From positions 1,116,001 through 1,180,000 of the forward strand of contig NZ_CANNCF010000001.1 of the NCBI RefSeq assembly GCF_947503045.1: DNA of 64,000 bases, given 5' to 3'. Below the pieces are notes generated by a model. That model was not told the DNA's origin. It ran no database searches and was given only the letters and a program-made list of their open reading frames with translations. Shown piece by piece: positions 9,896 to 22,256 of the stretch (position 1 is its first letter; the number at the start of each line of letters is the position of its first letter). Position numbers and translations under genes: made by a program. The stretch is from an uncultured Tateyamaria sp. GTDB lineage: Bacteria; Pseudomonadota; Alphaproteobacteria; Rhodobacterales; Rhodobacteraceae.

Positions 9896-10947
9896 TGGAT
9901 CAGACCCACGCAGGGGCGTCGATCCTTGTGGTCGATGATAACCTGACCAGCCGACTGAAAATGTCCATGGCTGTCAAGCAGTTGGGCCACCTGACCGAAG
10001 CCGCGCAAGATGGGCGAGAGGCGCTGGCGCTGCTCAATGACGGGCTGTTTGATCTGGTGCTTCTGGACATCGAAATGCCCGTGCTGGATGGCTACGCCGT
10101 GCTTGAGGCGATGAAGGCGGACCCTGCCTTGCGCGACATTCCGGTCATCGTCATCTCGGCGGTCGAGGATATGGAGGCCATCGTCAAGGGGATCGAACTG
10201 GGCGCGCAGGATTTTCTGCCCAAGGATTTCGACCGGGTTCTCTTTGCCGCGCGGGTCGGCGCCTGCCTTGCCCAAAAGCAATTGCGCGATCAGGAGGCGA
10301 CCTATCTGGCCCAAATCGAAACCGAGCGCCGCCGCGCCGACGATCTGCTACATGCGACCCTGCCTGCGCGCGCGGTGAGCGAACTCAAGGCTACAAACGA
10401 GGTCAAACCCCGCCGCTATGAAGACGTTGTGGTGATGATGGTCGATGTGGTGAACTTTACCGATTATTGCGACAAGAACCCGCCCGAACTGGCCGTGCGC
10501 CATCTGCAAAACCTTGTTTCGCGTTTCGAGGAAATCACGTTTTCCCACGGGTTGGAAAAGATCAAGACGATGGGCGATGCCTATATGGCGACGGCCGATC
10601 TGTTGCTGCCCCATGCCGATGCGGCGCTTGCCACGGCCGCCTGCGCGCTCGACATGCGCCGGGTGGCGGCCAGCGTCACGAACGGCTGGCAGGTGCGCAT
10701 CGGCTTTCACATCGGCCCCGTCGTGGCCGGGGTGATCGGCCAGCACCAGCACCTGTTCGATCTGTGGGGCGACACGGTCAACACCGCCGCGCGTATCACC
10801 TCGATGGCCAGCCCCGATACCGTCTACGCCAGTGCGGATATCTGGGCCCGGATTGAGGGCAAATGCACAGGCCAAAGCAAGGGCGCATTGCCTGCCAAGG
10901 GCAAGGGCGAATTGGATGTTTTCCAGATCGACGGGCTGGTGAGTTAG
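9895..10947 (+). CDS. response regulator with class III adenylate/guanylate cyclase domain
   Basis: 350-residue cytoplasmic protein. The N-terminal receiver (ILVVDDN, phosphoacceptor in VLLDIEMPVLDG) is joined by a short helical linker to a class III cyclase domain with the metal-binding MVDVVNFTDY motif, the KTMGDAYMA block and HIGPVVAGVIGQ. It would make cAMP or cGMP under control of phosphorylation. The ATG overlaps the TGA of the kinase by one base (TGATG), so the two are coupled and very probably cognate. The 3' end runs into the stop of dddL on the opposite strand; the two stops interlock at 10944-10947. Which nucleotide is cyclised cannot be told with confidence. Confidence 0.88.
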   Translation: MDQTHAGASILVVDDNLTSRLKMSMAVKQLGHLTEAAQDGREALALLNDGLFDLVLLDIEMPVLDGYAVLEAMKADPALRDIPVIVISAVEDMEAIVKGIELGAQDFLPKDFDRVLFAARVGACLAQKQLRDQEATYLAQIETERRRADDLLHATLPARAVSELKATNEVKPRRYEDVVVMMVDVVNFTDYCDKNPPELAVRHLQNLVSRFEEITFSHGLEKIKTMGDAYMATADLLLPHADAALATAACALDMRRVAASVTNGWQVRIGFHIGPVVAGVIGQHQHLFDLWGDTVNTAARITSMASPDTVYASADIWARIEGKCTGQSKGALPAKGKGELDVFQIDGLVS

Positions 10948-11642
10948 GACGGTTGGCGCGCCTTGCGCGTCGCCGTCAGCTTCATATCCGGGGCAGCCAG
11001 CCGCGCCTCGGGGCCGCACCACGCATAGGCCAGCAGGCAGGGGTCGCGATCCCCGGTGGTGATGCGGTGTTCGTGCCCGGAGCGGTTCAGGATCAGCGAC
11101 CCGGGCGCAAAGACGGCCGCATTGTTTTCTGACCACGCGCCCGAGATCGAAATATAGCTTTCCTCGATATCCGTGTGGCTGTGCTGGGGATAGGTCGTGT
11201 TCGGCGCAAACAGGACAAAGCCGAGGATCAGTGTGTCACATTGCACAGGCCCCTTGGGGCCAAGCACTTCGCAATAGGCGTATTTCTGGGCCAGCGCACG
11301 CGACAGTTTTTCATAGCCGTATTCCCAGCTCAGATCGTCACGCACTTCGCGCAGGGCCCGCGCCATGCCCTGCATTGCGCCCCGTTCACCCAAATCGAGC
11401 GCGCGAGCGAAATGGGCCGTGACGGGCTTTTCCGCAGGCTCTGGTGCCAGCATCGCGGGGTTCGCGGCGATGGTGGCTGACAAGCGATCCCGCACCCGTT
11501 TGCGGTGACTACGGATTGCGGCGCTGCCTCCGGCTGAACCAAGGCGGTAAAGCGCGTCGAATTCGCGCAACAGATAGAGCCAGTTGGGGCGATCCGTCAG
11601 GCGAACGGTGCCATCGGTTGTGGGGGCAGGCAAGCTGGTCAA
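10944..11642 (-). CDS. dddL: DMSP lyase, DddL-type cupin
   Basis: Cleaves dimethylsulfoniopropionate to acrylate and dimethyl sulfide, a marine roseobacter trait. I recognise the DddL pattern: NWLYLLREFDALYR at the N-terminus, GYEKLSRALAQKYA in the middle, and a C-terminal cupin with HSHTDIEESY (two His, Glu, Tyr) and a later His in SGHEHRI as metal ligands. The TTG at 11642 is chosen because AGGAGA sits 8 bases upstream and it gives 232 residues, close to characterised DddL length as I recall it; upstream codons do not look like protein. It stands alone, with carB downstream of it on the same strand. DddQ is a related alternative, but DddL fits better. Confidence 0.75.
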   Translation of the reverse strand: MTSLPAPTTDGTVRLTDRPNWLYLLREFDALYRLGSAGGSAAIRSHRKRVRDRLSATIAANPAMLAPEPAEKPVTAHFARALDLGERGAMQGMARALREVRDDLSWEYGYEKLSRALAQKYAYCEVLGPKGPVQCDTLILGFVLFAPNTTYPQHSHTDIEESYISISGAWSENNAAVFAPGSLILNRSGHEHRITTGDRDPCLLAYAWCGPEARLAAPDMKLTATRKARQPS

Positions 11643-11762
11643 CGCGCATTTCTCCTGACGCTGGCATGAGGCAGTTGCACTTGCGCTAACGGCTGCGTGG
11701 CCCGCGCGCAATGGTTTCGCACGTCGCCCCGGTGAGCAGGGCACCATCTGCCTGTTTCTGTG

Positions 11763-15095
<3,333 letters not shown>

Positions 15096-15236
15096 CCCTG
15101 GCCCCCCGGATGTGACACGTGGCTGCGCCACCGGGCGCAAGCAAATTGTCTGCGTTATAGGCATGGTGCGGGAAGGTGCAAGGGGGGGCAGGCGCATTCG
15201 CGGCGCACCTGCGAAATTGGCACCAGCCACGCATGT

Positions 15237-15258
15237 AAAAGGGGGCCATATGGCCCCC
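15237..15258 (-). terminator. intrinsic terminator of the small Pro/Ala-rich gene
   Basis: A perfect 18-base palindrome (GGGGGCCAT and its complement) at 15241-15258 is followed on the minus strand by TTTT (AAAA on plus at 15237-15240). It lies between the stop at 15300 and the carB start, so it should end the upstream transcript and leave carB to its own promoter. Confidence 0.7.
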
Positions 15259-15299
15259 GATAGTGCTTAAATGCGATCCTATTTGGAAAGGGAGGAGAT

Positions 15300-15698
15300 T
15301 TACCGTCCGATCAGGCGCGACAGGAGCGAGCGCGATTGTTCCGAAGCGGCAGCAATCGGCGCGCCGACGGGCACTGCTGTTGCGGCAGGGGTCGGAGTTT
15401 GCGCATGAGCCGGGGCCGCAGCTGGTGCCGGAGCCGGTTTGCTGGGCGCACTCATCGCGCCGCGCAAATGCGGGGGACGCTGTACGCCGCCACGTTCTGC
15501 AGCGCAGGCTGCCGTCGCCGCACCGGGCATGGGGCGGGGCGGCATTGTTGCTGCTTCGCTTGCAGACTCAAAGTTGGCGTCATCCAGAAGGTGGGCCTGG
15601 CCCTGTTCTTCCAGAATTTCGCGAACAGACCGCATCATACGCGTGGTGCGTTCGCTTGCAGGTTCGCTTTTCAGTTCCTGGCGCTGTCCGTATTCCAT
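15300..15698 (-). CDS. hypothetical Pro/Ala-rich protein
   Basis: 132-residue cytoplasmic protein of unknown function. The N-terminal third is charged and helical (RMMRSVREILEEQGQAHLL). The rest is a low-complexity Ala/Pro stretch, ending in a short amphipathic tail (SLLSRLIGR). The ATG at 15698 has GGAGG upstream; an earlier in-frame ATG at 15788 lies at the end of the neighbouring synthase and is less likely. It sits 86 bases downstream of the cyclopropane synthase and has its own terminator. No domain recognised. Confidence 0.6.
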   Translation of the reverse strand: MEYGQRQELKSEPASERTTRMMRSVREILEEQGQAHLLDDANFESASEAATMPPRPMPGAATAACAAERGGVQRPPHLRGAMSAPSKPAPAPAAAPAHAQTPTPAATAVPVGAPIAAASEQSRSLLSRLIGR

Positions 15699-15784
15699 GT
15701 CTTGCGACCTCCGTTCTGGACCCGGACGGGCATACGTCCTGTCCGTTTCATCCACGATGGCCGTCGAACATGGCGAGAATGTGG

Positions 15785-17053
15785 TCAAATCTGGGTCAAT
15801 GCGTGCTGATTGTGCGCATTCTGCCTTGATCGCGCTTGTGCGGGCATCACAGTCTCGGGCGGATAGAGATAGTCCCGCGTCAGCGGCACCGCATCGCGCT
15901 TGTGTGCCAGTTGCAGGTGATAGACCCCTTGCATCTGATGTTCGAAGGCGAGGATGCAGATTGTCAGGTAATAGCGGAACATGCGCACAAACCGGTCGTC
16001 ATACATCGCGCTGATCCGGGGCAGGTTGGCCTCGAACCGCTCGCGCCAGTGGCGGATCGTCTTGGCATAGTGCAGCCGCCACACCTCGATATCCGCCTGC
16101 CACAGGCCCGAGCGTTCGACGGCGGGGGCAAGTTCGGACAAAGACGGGACATAGCCGCCGGGAAAGATGTATTTGGTGATCCAGCTTGATTGCGCCATGG
16201 GTGGGCCGGAGCGTCCGATGGTGTGGATCAGCGCGATCCCGTTCGGGTCCAGCAATTCGGCCACGCGGGCAAAGTAGGTGTCGAAATTGGGCACACCCAC
16301 ATGTTCCAGCATCCCTACCGACACGATCCGGTCAAACCTGCCGTCGACATGGCGGTAGTCCTGCAACTCGAACTGCGCCAGCGGCGACAGCCCTTCGGCG
16401 GCGGCCCTTTTGCGTGCTGTGGACAGTTGATTTTCGCTCAGTGTGATCCCCGTGACCGCACAGCCGTAATCGCGTGCAAGGGTCAGCGCCATGCCGCCCC
16501 AGCCACAGCCGATATCCAGCACCCGCATGCCCGGTTCCAGCCGCAGCTTGGCGGCGATATGGGCCTTTTTTGCGACTTGGGCCTCTTCCAGCGTCATGTC
16601 CGGGTCGCGGAAATAGGCACAGGAATACTGCATGTCCGCATCCAGAAAGAGGCGGTAGAGATCGTCGGAGATATCGTAGTGATGCGCCACATTGCGCCGC
16701 GCCGTTTGCGGCGCATTGCGCTGAAGAAAGCCGCGTACATGAAACCGAGCGCGGTTGGCGATCAGCACCCAAGGCGGTATCCGCCCTTTGAACCGGTTGC
16801 GCACGATGACGGTCATCACCTCTTCGAGCGTGCAGTTGCGCGGTGTCACACGCCCGTCCATGTACCCCTCGCCAAGGCCGAGGTCCGGGTTCAGGATGAT
16901 CGCACGCACAGACGCAGTATCAGCAAAGTGCAGATGCGCATGCGCGCCGGTTTCGGGTCCGTAATGGCGCGTCTCGCCATTTGGATAGGTGATGGACAGA
17001 CGGTCCTCGACCATCATGCCAGTTAGAAATCGATCAAGCAGCTGGTCCCACAT
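15785..17053 (-). CDS. cyclopropane-fatty-acyl-phospholipid synthase family methyltransferase
   Basis: 422-residue SAM-dependent enzyme expected to methylenate or methylate unsaturated acyl chains of membrane phospholipids. The SAM-binding motif is VLDIGCGWGGMALTLA. The family-typical NVAHHYDISDDLYRLFLD, MQYSCAYF and SVGMLEHVG segments, with the IFPGGYVPSL region, are all present. An N-terminal domain of about 100 residues precedes the catalytic core, as in Cfa. No membrane segment. The next gene upstream on the same strand is a hydrolase, 64 bases away. CfaB-type homologues with other lipid substrates exist, so I leave the symbol blank. Confidence 0.9.
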   Translation of the reverse strand: MWDQLLDRFLTGMMVEDRLSITYPNGETRHYGPETGAHAHLHFADTASVRAIILNPDLGLGEGYMDGRVTPRNCTLEEVMTVIVRNRFKGRIPPWVLIANRARFHVRGFLQRNAPQTARRNVAHHYDISDDLYRLFLDADMQYSCAYFRDPDMTLEEAQVAKKAHIAAKLRLEPGMRVLDIGCGWGGMALTLARDYGCAVTGITLSENQLSTARKRAAAEGLSPLAQFELQDYRHVDGRFDRIVSVGMLEHVGVPNFDTYFARVAELLDPNGIALIHTIGRSGPPMAQSSWITKYIFPGGYVPSLSELAPAVERSGLWQADIEVWRLHYAKTIRHWRERFEANLPRISAMYDDRFVRMFRYYLTICILAFEHQMQGVYHLQLAHKRDAVPLTRDYLYPPETVMPAQARSRQNAHNQHALTQI

Positions 17054-17117
17054 TGCGCCACTCCTCTTGCCACTTCCTGCTGTAAAAGTGGGGCGGGCGA
17101 GGGGGTTACGTCAAGGA

Positions 17118-17882
17118 TCAGCCCGCGATTGTGTCCAGATATGCCCTCACGGTCGCTTCAAAAGCGCGTGGGTTGTCCGCGTGCAACCAGTGTCCTGCGC
17201 CCGGGATCTTGGCAAAACGGGCCTCTGGGAACAGTCCCTTGATCGTGGGGCGATGGTCGTGCGTGACGTAATCCGACTCGGCGCCTTTCAGGAATAGGGT
17301 CGGCCCCTCGTGGCTGGCCTCGAGCGTCGGAAAGCCAATAATACTGTCCATATTCGCCGCCAGCGCGTCGAGGTTCAGTCGCCAACGCTGTTCCTTGATA
17401 TCGAGAGACTGGGTCAGAAAACTGGTCAGCGCAGGTTCGACCCCAAGGCGGGCCAATTGCTCGTTGGCCTCGGAACGGCGGGTCAAGAGGGACAGGTCCA
17501 CCGCGCGCATAGCCGTGATGAACTGCATCTGTGTGTGTATATACCCGATCGGCGCGATGTCAGCGATGATCAGACGGCGCAGCGTGTGGGGCCGGGTCAG
17601 GGCCAGCACCATCGCGGCCTTGCCGCCCATGGAATGACCAACCACATCCATTGGAGCACCGAGGTGATCAATGACCTGCGCCAGGTCTCCGGCCAGCGCG
17701 GCATAGCTGTTGTCATCGTCCCAAAAGCTGGTGCCGTGGTTGCGCATGTCCACCGTGACAACGCGCCGTGTGTCCGACAGCCGTTTGGCGATCACACCCC
17801 AGTTGCGCCCCGACCCGTAAAGGCCGTGGACAATCAACAGCGGTGTGCCGGGGCCATCCCCGTGGGTTGTATAGGCAAGCAT
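17118..17882 (-). CDS. alpha/beta hydrolase (YbfF-like esterase)
   Basis: 254-residue cytoplasmic alpha/beta-hydrolase. The nucleophile elbow is GHSMGG, the oxyanion-side motif is VHGLYGSGRNW, and the catalytic His is probably in GAGHWLHADNP. The RNHGTSFWDD and AAMVLALTRP segments resemble the YbfF/acyl-CoA thioesterase-like branch. The start ATG at 17882 gives a compact, complete fold. It lies upstream of the cyclopropane synthase in the same direction and may be cotranscribed. Natural substrate unknown. Confidence 0.85.
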   Translation of the reverse strand: MLAYTTHGDGPGTPLLIVHGLYGSGRNWGVIAKRLSDTRRVVTVDMRNHGTSFWDDDNSYAALAGDLAQVIDHLGAPMDVVGHSMGGKAAMVLALTRPHTLRRLIIADIAPIGYIHTQMQFITAMRAVDLSLLTRRSEANEQLARLGVEPALTSFLTQSLDIKEQRWRLNLDALAANMDSIIGFPTLEASHEGPTLFLKGAESDYVTHDHRPTIKGLFPEARFAKIPGAGHWLHADNPRAFEATVRAYLDTIAG

Positions 17883-17954
17883 GGGGCAGGCTTAGCCCGG
17901 AAATGTCGCGTGAACCAGAGGGATTGAACTGGCAGGCATCGCTGGGGTAGTGCG

Positions 17955-18335
17955 ATGCGGATGGTAAGCGAAGACAGCATCAAAAAGCACAGCGCGCGCA
18001 TTCAAAGCGCGTTGACCGGGGCCTTTGGCGTCCGCGCCAAATCGCTGTCTTCCGCCTTGCGCAAGACGGGGCGGCGGCTGCCCAAGCGGCTTCACGCGCA
18101 GGCCCGGCTGATCGTGGATGCAGAAGGTCTTGGTGGCAACCCGCGGCTGCTGCGCCAAGTCGACGGCGCGGCCCTCGCACAGGCCGAGGACGCCGTGGTC
18201 CGCTGGCTCGACACCATCGACCGGGCGGATCGGCGTAAAGGGTTCTGGATTTGGGTCGGTGCGATGATCGGGTTCAATCTGTTGCTGATCGTCGCCGCGG
18301 TGGTGGTCTGGATGTGGTGGACCGGCCGGGTCTGA
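17955..18335 (+). CDS. small membrane-anchored hypothetical protein
   Basis: 126 residues: a basic, helical N-terminal region, a central segment containing DGAALAQAEDAVVRWLDTIDRAD, and one strongly hydrophobic C-terminal helix (about residues 98-122, WIWVGAMIGFNLLLIVAAVV). The likely topology is a cytoplasmic domain with a tail anchor. The start is ATG at 17955 or 17961; no strong ribosome-binding site separates them. It is divergent from the hydrolase. No family recognised. Confidence 0.6.
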   Translation: MRMVSEDSIKKHSARIQSALTGAFGVRAKSLSSALRKTGRRLPKRLHAQARLIVDAEGLGGNPRLLRQVDGAALAQAEDAVVRWLDTIDRADRRKGFWIWVGAMIGFNLLLIVAAVVVWMWWTGRV

Positions 18336-19089
18336 GGGCTGCGCAGGCGCTCCTGCGATCTTCGGGCGACGGGTGCTGGCCCAACTCCGACAATTCTCAA
18401 AGCTAATGGGTTAAGGCGCATAGAGATGGTCTCTGTCCGTCGATGACGATCCGAAACAGGCCGCGGTTTATCATAGCGTCAGATTATTACACGTGTGAAA
18501 GAAATGCGCGTATTTTGACATGAGTTGGGGCTGCGCAGCAGGGGTTTCGCTGTTTTTTGGGGTGAAAGGGCGGGCTGCGCTGCACCAGAAGTTTTCGCGA
18601 TGAAAGAACGCCAGCCATCTGGCTGATGTGTTGTGATTCGTTCGATTCGGCGCTGCTGTTTGTATTTGGGGCAGGGGTGCTTGAGTCCACAAAACAAGGT
18701 CTGTCGTGCAAATGGCATCATGGCGCGGGCGCGGACAAACGTGTCCGAACGTGCTTTTGTTGATGATCCAAGGCCATTTCAGGCCATGGCGGGGCGTTTA
18801 CAGGCTCTCCTTTGCCACATGAACGGTGTTTACAGATTCGCGCAAAGGTCGGTTTTTCACGGAAATGCCCGTGGAAAGGCAGGCGGATCGCCCTAGTTCA
18901 TTGATATGGAAAGCAATGTGAGGAGGCAGCGCTTTGCGGAGTCTGCCTTTAGAATCAATAGGTCGGCCCTGATCAAGCGTAAGACCATGCGTGCCGCGCA
19001 GTGCCCGGTTTTTGAGCGTTAAGAAAATCTCTTGACCTGTAGTCATCTTTACGCAATTCTTTCCGTGTGTAAAAAAGGGAGGACACTTA
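18336..19089. other. long intergenic region before the polyol operon
   Basis: About 750 bases with no convincing gene on either strand; short open frames here have poor composition and no ribosome-binding site. It holds an imperfect inverted repeat at 18854-18877 (TTTTCACGG / CCGTGGAAA, six-base loop) that could be an operator or an upstream terminator, and a possible -35 (TTGACC near 19032) ahead of smoE. An AGGGAGGA ribosome-binding site directly precedes the ATG at 19090. No regulator gene is present. Confidence 0.4.
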
Positions 19090-20403
19090 ATGTCTATCAA
19101 ACGCACTCTGCTGAGTACGGTGGTCGGCCTTGGCCTGACAGCTGGCATCGCAGCAGCCGATGGCCACTCGGCCACGATCACGATCGCAACTGTCAACAAC
19201 GGCGACATGATCCGTATGCAGGGCTATACTGATCAATTCACCGCTGAATCCGGCATCGCCGTCGAGTGGGTCACACTGGAAGAGAACGTTCTGCGTTCGC
19301 GTGTGACAACGGACATCACCACCAAGGGTGGCCAGTTCGACATCATGACAATCGGCATGTACGAAACACCCATCTGGGGCGCCAATGGCTGGCTTGTGCC
19401 GCTGGACGATCTGTCCGCCGAATACGACGCCGGTGACATCCTGCCCGCAATGGCCGGTGGCCTGAGCCATGACGGCACGCTCTATGCCGCACCGTTCTAC
19501 GGTGAATCCTCGATGGTCATGTATCGCACCGACCTGATGGAAAAAGCCGGCATGGAAATGCCTGCAGCCCCCACATGGGAATTCATCCGCGACGCGGCGG
19601 CTGCCATGACCGACCGCGACAACGAGATCAACGGCATCTGCCTGCGCGGCAAGGCCGGTTGGGGTGAGGGCGGTGCGTTCATCACAGCGATGTCCAACTC
19701 GTTTGGCGCACGCTGGTTCGACATGGAGTGGAACGCGCAGTTTGACACCGACGCATGGGCCAACACTCTTAACTTCTTCAAGGACATGATGGATGCATCC
19801 GGCCCGTCCGGTTACGCCACCAATGGCTTCAACGAAAACCTGAACCTGTTCAACCAGGGTAAATGCGGCATGTGGATCGACGCCACAGTTGCGGCGTCCT
19901 TCGTGACAGGCGACGGTTCCACTGTTGCAGATTCGGTTGGTTTTGCACTGGCACCCGACAACGGTCTGGGCAAACGCTCCAACTGGCTCTGGGCATGGGC
20001 GCTGGCGATCCCTGCGGGCACACAGCAAGAAGCTGAAGCCAAGCAGTTCATCGAATGGGCCACAGGCAAAGGCTATATCGAGCTGGTCGCAGCCAACGAA
20101 GGCTGGGCAAACGTGCCTCCGGGCGCACGCACATCGCTGTACGAGAACCCAGAGTACCAGAAGGTACCGTTCGCACAGATGACACTGGACTCCATCCTGT
20201 CGGCCAATCCCAACGAGTCGACTGTGGAACCAAGCCCCTATGTGGGTGTCCAGTTCGCCGCGATCCCGGAGTTTGCGGGCATCGCGACACAAGTCAGCCA
20301 GGAATTCTCGGCGGCTTATGCAGGTCAACAGACCGTAGAAGAAGCGTTGGCGAAGGCTCAGGCCATCACTGACGAAGCTATGGAAGCGGCTGGCTACAAG
20401 TAA
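19090..20403 (+). CDS. smoE: sorbitol/mannitol ABC transporter, substrate-binding protein
   Basis: Periplasmic binding protein of 437 residues for a polyol ABC importer (SBP_bac_1 type). A signal peptide ends near GIAAADGHS. The mature protein starts ATITIATVNNGDM and has the SmoE-like DIMTIGMYETPIWGANGW block and a C-terminal VEEALAKAQAITDEAM helix. The ATG has AGGGAGGA a few bases upstream. It is the first gene of smoE-F-G-K-mtlK, with a stable hairpin after it that would let it be expressed above the permeases. Family and gene order agree with the Rhodobacter polyol operon. Confidence 0.9.
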   Translation: MSIKRTLLSTVVGLGLTAGIAAADGHSATITIATVNNGDMIRMQGYTDQFTAESGIAVEWVTLEENVLRSRVTTDITTKGGQFDIMTIGMYETPIWGANGWLVPLDDLSAEYDAGDILPAMAGGLSHDGTLYAAPFYGESSMVMYRTDLMEKAGMEMPAAPTWEFIRDAAAAMTDRDNEINGICLRGKAGWGEGGAFITAMSNSFGARWFDMEWNAQFDTDAWANTLNFFKDMMDASGPSGYATNGFNENLNLFNQGKCGMWIDATVAASFVTGDGSTVADSVGFALAPDNGLGKRSNWLWAWALAIPAGTQQEAEAKQFIEWATGKGYIELVAANEGWANVPPGARTSLYENPEYQKVPFAQMTLDSILSANPNESTVEPSPYVGVQFAAIPEFAGIATQVSQEFSAAYAGQQTVEEALAKAQAITDEAMEAAGYK

Positions 20404-20420
20404 GCCCTGCTTCACTAAAC

Positions 20421-20451
20421 CAGAGGGCGGCGGTGTTCGCGTCGCCCTCTG
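20421..20451 (+). terminator. intercistronic hairpin smoE/smoF
   Basis: A perfect 9-bp stem (CAGAGGGCG with CGCCCTCTG, 13-base loop) lies between smoE and smoF without a T-run. Such hairpins after binding-protein genes commonly act as partial terminators or protect the upstream message from 3' exonucleases. Here it would give more SmoE than SmoF/G/K. Confidence 0.6.
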
Positions 20452-20532
20452 TATAACAAGTGCCAAACAAGCTAACCTTTTCCATCTGGCAGCGCCGTGA
20501 CAGGCCGCTGCTCATAGAGGAGACGTGTCAAA

Positions 20533-21396
20533 ATGGCTACCAAAGCTTCCCGATCCGCCGCCCGCGCCATGATGGCCCCTGCCGTCGTATTGCTGCTGGG
20601 CTGGATGCTGGTCCCCCTGATCATGACCCTGTGGTTCTCGTTCCGCACCTACCTGCCACTGCGCGGTGGAGATCAGGGCTGGACCGGGTTCGACAACTAT
20701 GTCCGTTTCGTCACCTCCAGTTCGTTCTGGCCCGCGATCTCGACCACGCTGATCCTGTTGATCGGGGTTCTGGTCATCACCATCGTGCTGGGCGTTCTGC
20801 TCGCGATCCTGCTGGATCAGCCAATGTGGGGGCAGGGGGTTGTGCGTATCCTCGTAATCGCCCCGTTCTTTGTGATGCCGACCGTGTCCGCGCTGGTGTG
20901 GAAGAATATCTTTATGGATCCCACCAACGGGCTGTTTGCGCACCTGTGGAAATTCTTCGGGGCTGAGCCGGTCAGTTGGCTGTCAGATGCGGCGATGCCG
21001 TCGATCATCCTGATCGTAAGCTGGCAATGGCTGCCCTTTGCGACTCTGATCCTGCTGACGGCCATCCAGTCGCTGGACGGCGAACAGATGGAAGCGGCCG
21101 AAATGGACGGGGCCTCCGTCCTGTCGCGGTTCTTCTTTATCGCGCTGCCGCACCTCAGCCGCGCGATCACTATTGTGATCCTGATCCAGACGATTTTCCT
21201 TCTGGCCATCTTTGCCGAGATTTTCGTGACCACCGGTGGCGCCTTTGGCACCCGAACGCTGAGTTACCTGATCTTCCAGCGTGTGCTTGAAAGTCAGAAC
21301 ATCGGACTTGGGTCTGCGGGCGGCGTTTACGCCATCATCCTTGCCAACATCGTTGCCATCTTCCTGATGCGCATCGTCGGCAAGAACCTCGATTGA
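20533..21396 (+). CDS. smoF: sorbitol/mannitol ABC transporter, permease 1
   Basis: 287-residue inner-membrane permease of the carbohydrate MalF/UgpA type with about six hydrophobic helices. The EAA loop (EQMEAAEMDGASVLSRFFFI) before the last helices is the contact site for the ATPase. The ATG at 20533 is preceded by AGAGGAG about 10 bases away. It follows smoE after a hairpin and precedes smoG by 18 bases. Confidence 0.9.
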   Translation: MATKASRSAARAMMAPAVVLLLGWMLVPLIMTLWFSFRTYLPLRGGDQGWTGFDNYVRFVTSSSFWPAISTTLILLIGVLVITIVLGVLLAILLDQPMWGQGVVRILVIAPFFVMPTVSALVWKNIFMDPTNGLFAHLWKFFGAEPVSWLSDAAMPSIILIVSWQWLPFATLILLTAIQSLDGEQMEAAEMDGASVLSRFFFIALPHLSRAITIVILIQTIFLLAIFAEIFVTTGGAFGTRTLSYLIFQRVLESQNIGLGSAGGVYAIILANIVAIFLMRIVGKNLD

Positions 21397-21414
21397 ACAA
21401 GGGAGGACGACATT

Positions 21415-22245
21415 ATGGCACGTGCTGTGACAAACCAACGTAAGGCGATCAATACCGCCGCGGCCTGGATTATCGGTCTGCTGATCTTCTTCCCGATCCT
21501 GTGGACGATCCTGACCAGCTTCAAGACCGAAGCCCAGGCGATCAGTGACCCACCGGTGTTCCTGTTCTTTCAGTGGACCACCGAGAACTATTCCACCGTG
21601 ATGGAGCGGTCCAACTATGGCCGGTTCCTGTGGAACTCGATCTTCATCGCGGGGGGCTCTACTATCCTCGGGCTGATCATCGCGATCCCTGCAGCCTGGT
21701 CGATGGCCTTTGTGCCGTCCCGCCGGACCAAGGACATCCTGCTCTGGATGCTCTCGACCAAGATGCTGCCAGCGGTGGGCGTGCTTTACCCGATCTACCT
21801 GTTGTTCATTCAGTTTGGGCTGCTCGACAATGTCTATGGGCTGACCTTCATCCTGATGTTGATCAACCTGCCGATTATCGTGTGGATGCTGTACACCTAC
21901 TTCCGTGAAATTCCGGGCGAGATCCTGGAAGCGGCGCGGATGGACGGGGCCAACCTCAAATCCGAGATCCTCTATGTGCTGACGCCGATGGCGATCCCGG
22001 GCATCGCCTCGACCATGCTGCTCAACTTCATCCTGGCCTGGAACGAAGCGTTCTGGACGCTGAACCTGACGGCGGCCAAAGCGGCCCCCCTGACGGCCTT
22101 CATCGCCAGTTACTCAAGCCCCGAGGGCTTGTTCTACGCCAAATTGAGTGCGGCCTCGACCATGGCCATCGCACCCATCCTGATCATGGGCTGGTTCAGC
22201 CAGAAACAACTCGTCCGGGGTCTCACCTTCGGCGCAGTGAAATAA
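21415..22245 (+). CDS. smoG: sorbitol/mannitol ABC transporter, permease 2
   Basis: 276-residue inner-membrane permease (MalG/UgpE type) with about six transmembrane helices and the EAA loop [20 protein letters not shown]. It starts at ATG 21415 after GGGAGGA and ends 11 bases before smoK. Together with SmoF it forms the translocation pore. Confidence 0.9.
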   Translation: MARAVTNQRKAINTAAAWIIGLLIFFPILWTILTSFKTEAQAISDPPVFLFFQWTTENYSTVMERSNYGRFLWNSIFIAGGSTILGLIIAIPAAWSMAFVPSRRTKDILLWMLSTKMLPAVGVLYPIYLLFIQFGLLDNVYGLTFILMLINLPIIVWMLYTYFREIPGEILEAARMDGANLKSEILYVLTPMAIPGIASTMLLNFILAWNEAFWTLNLTAAKAAPLTAFIASYSSPEGLFYAKLSAASTMAIAPILIMGWFSQKQLVRGLTFGAVK

Positions 22246-22256
22246 GGAGCACCACT

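Noticed and set aside
18633-18896. 87-codon open frame in the gap before smoE
   Set aside because: No ribosome-binding site and random-looking composition; the only ordered sequence nearby is the inverted repeat at 18854-18877.
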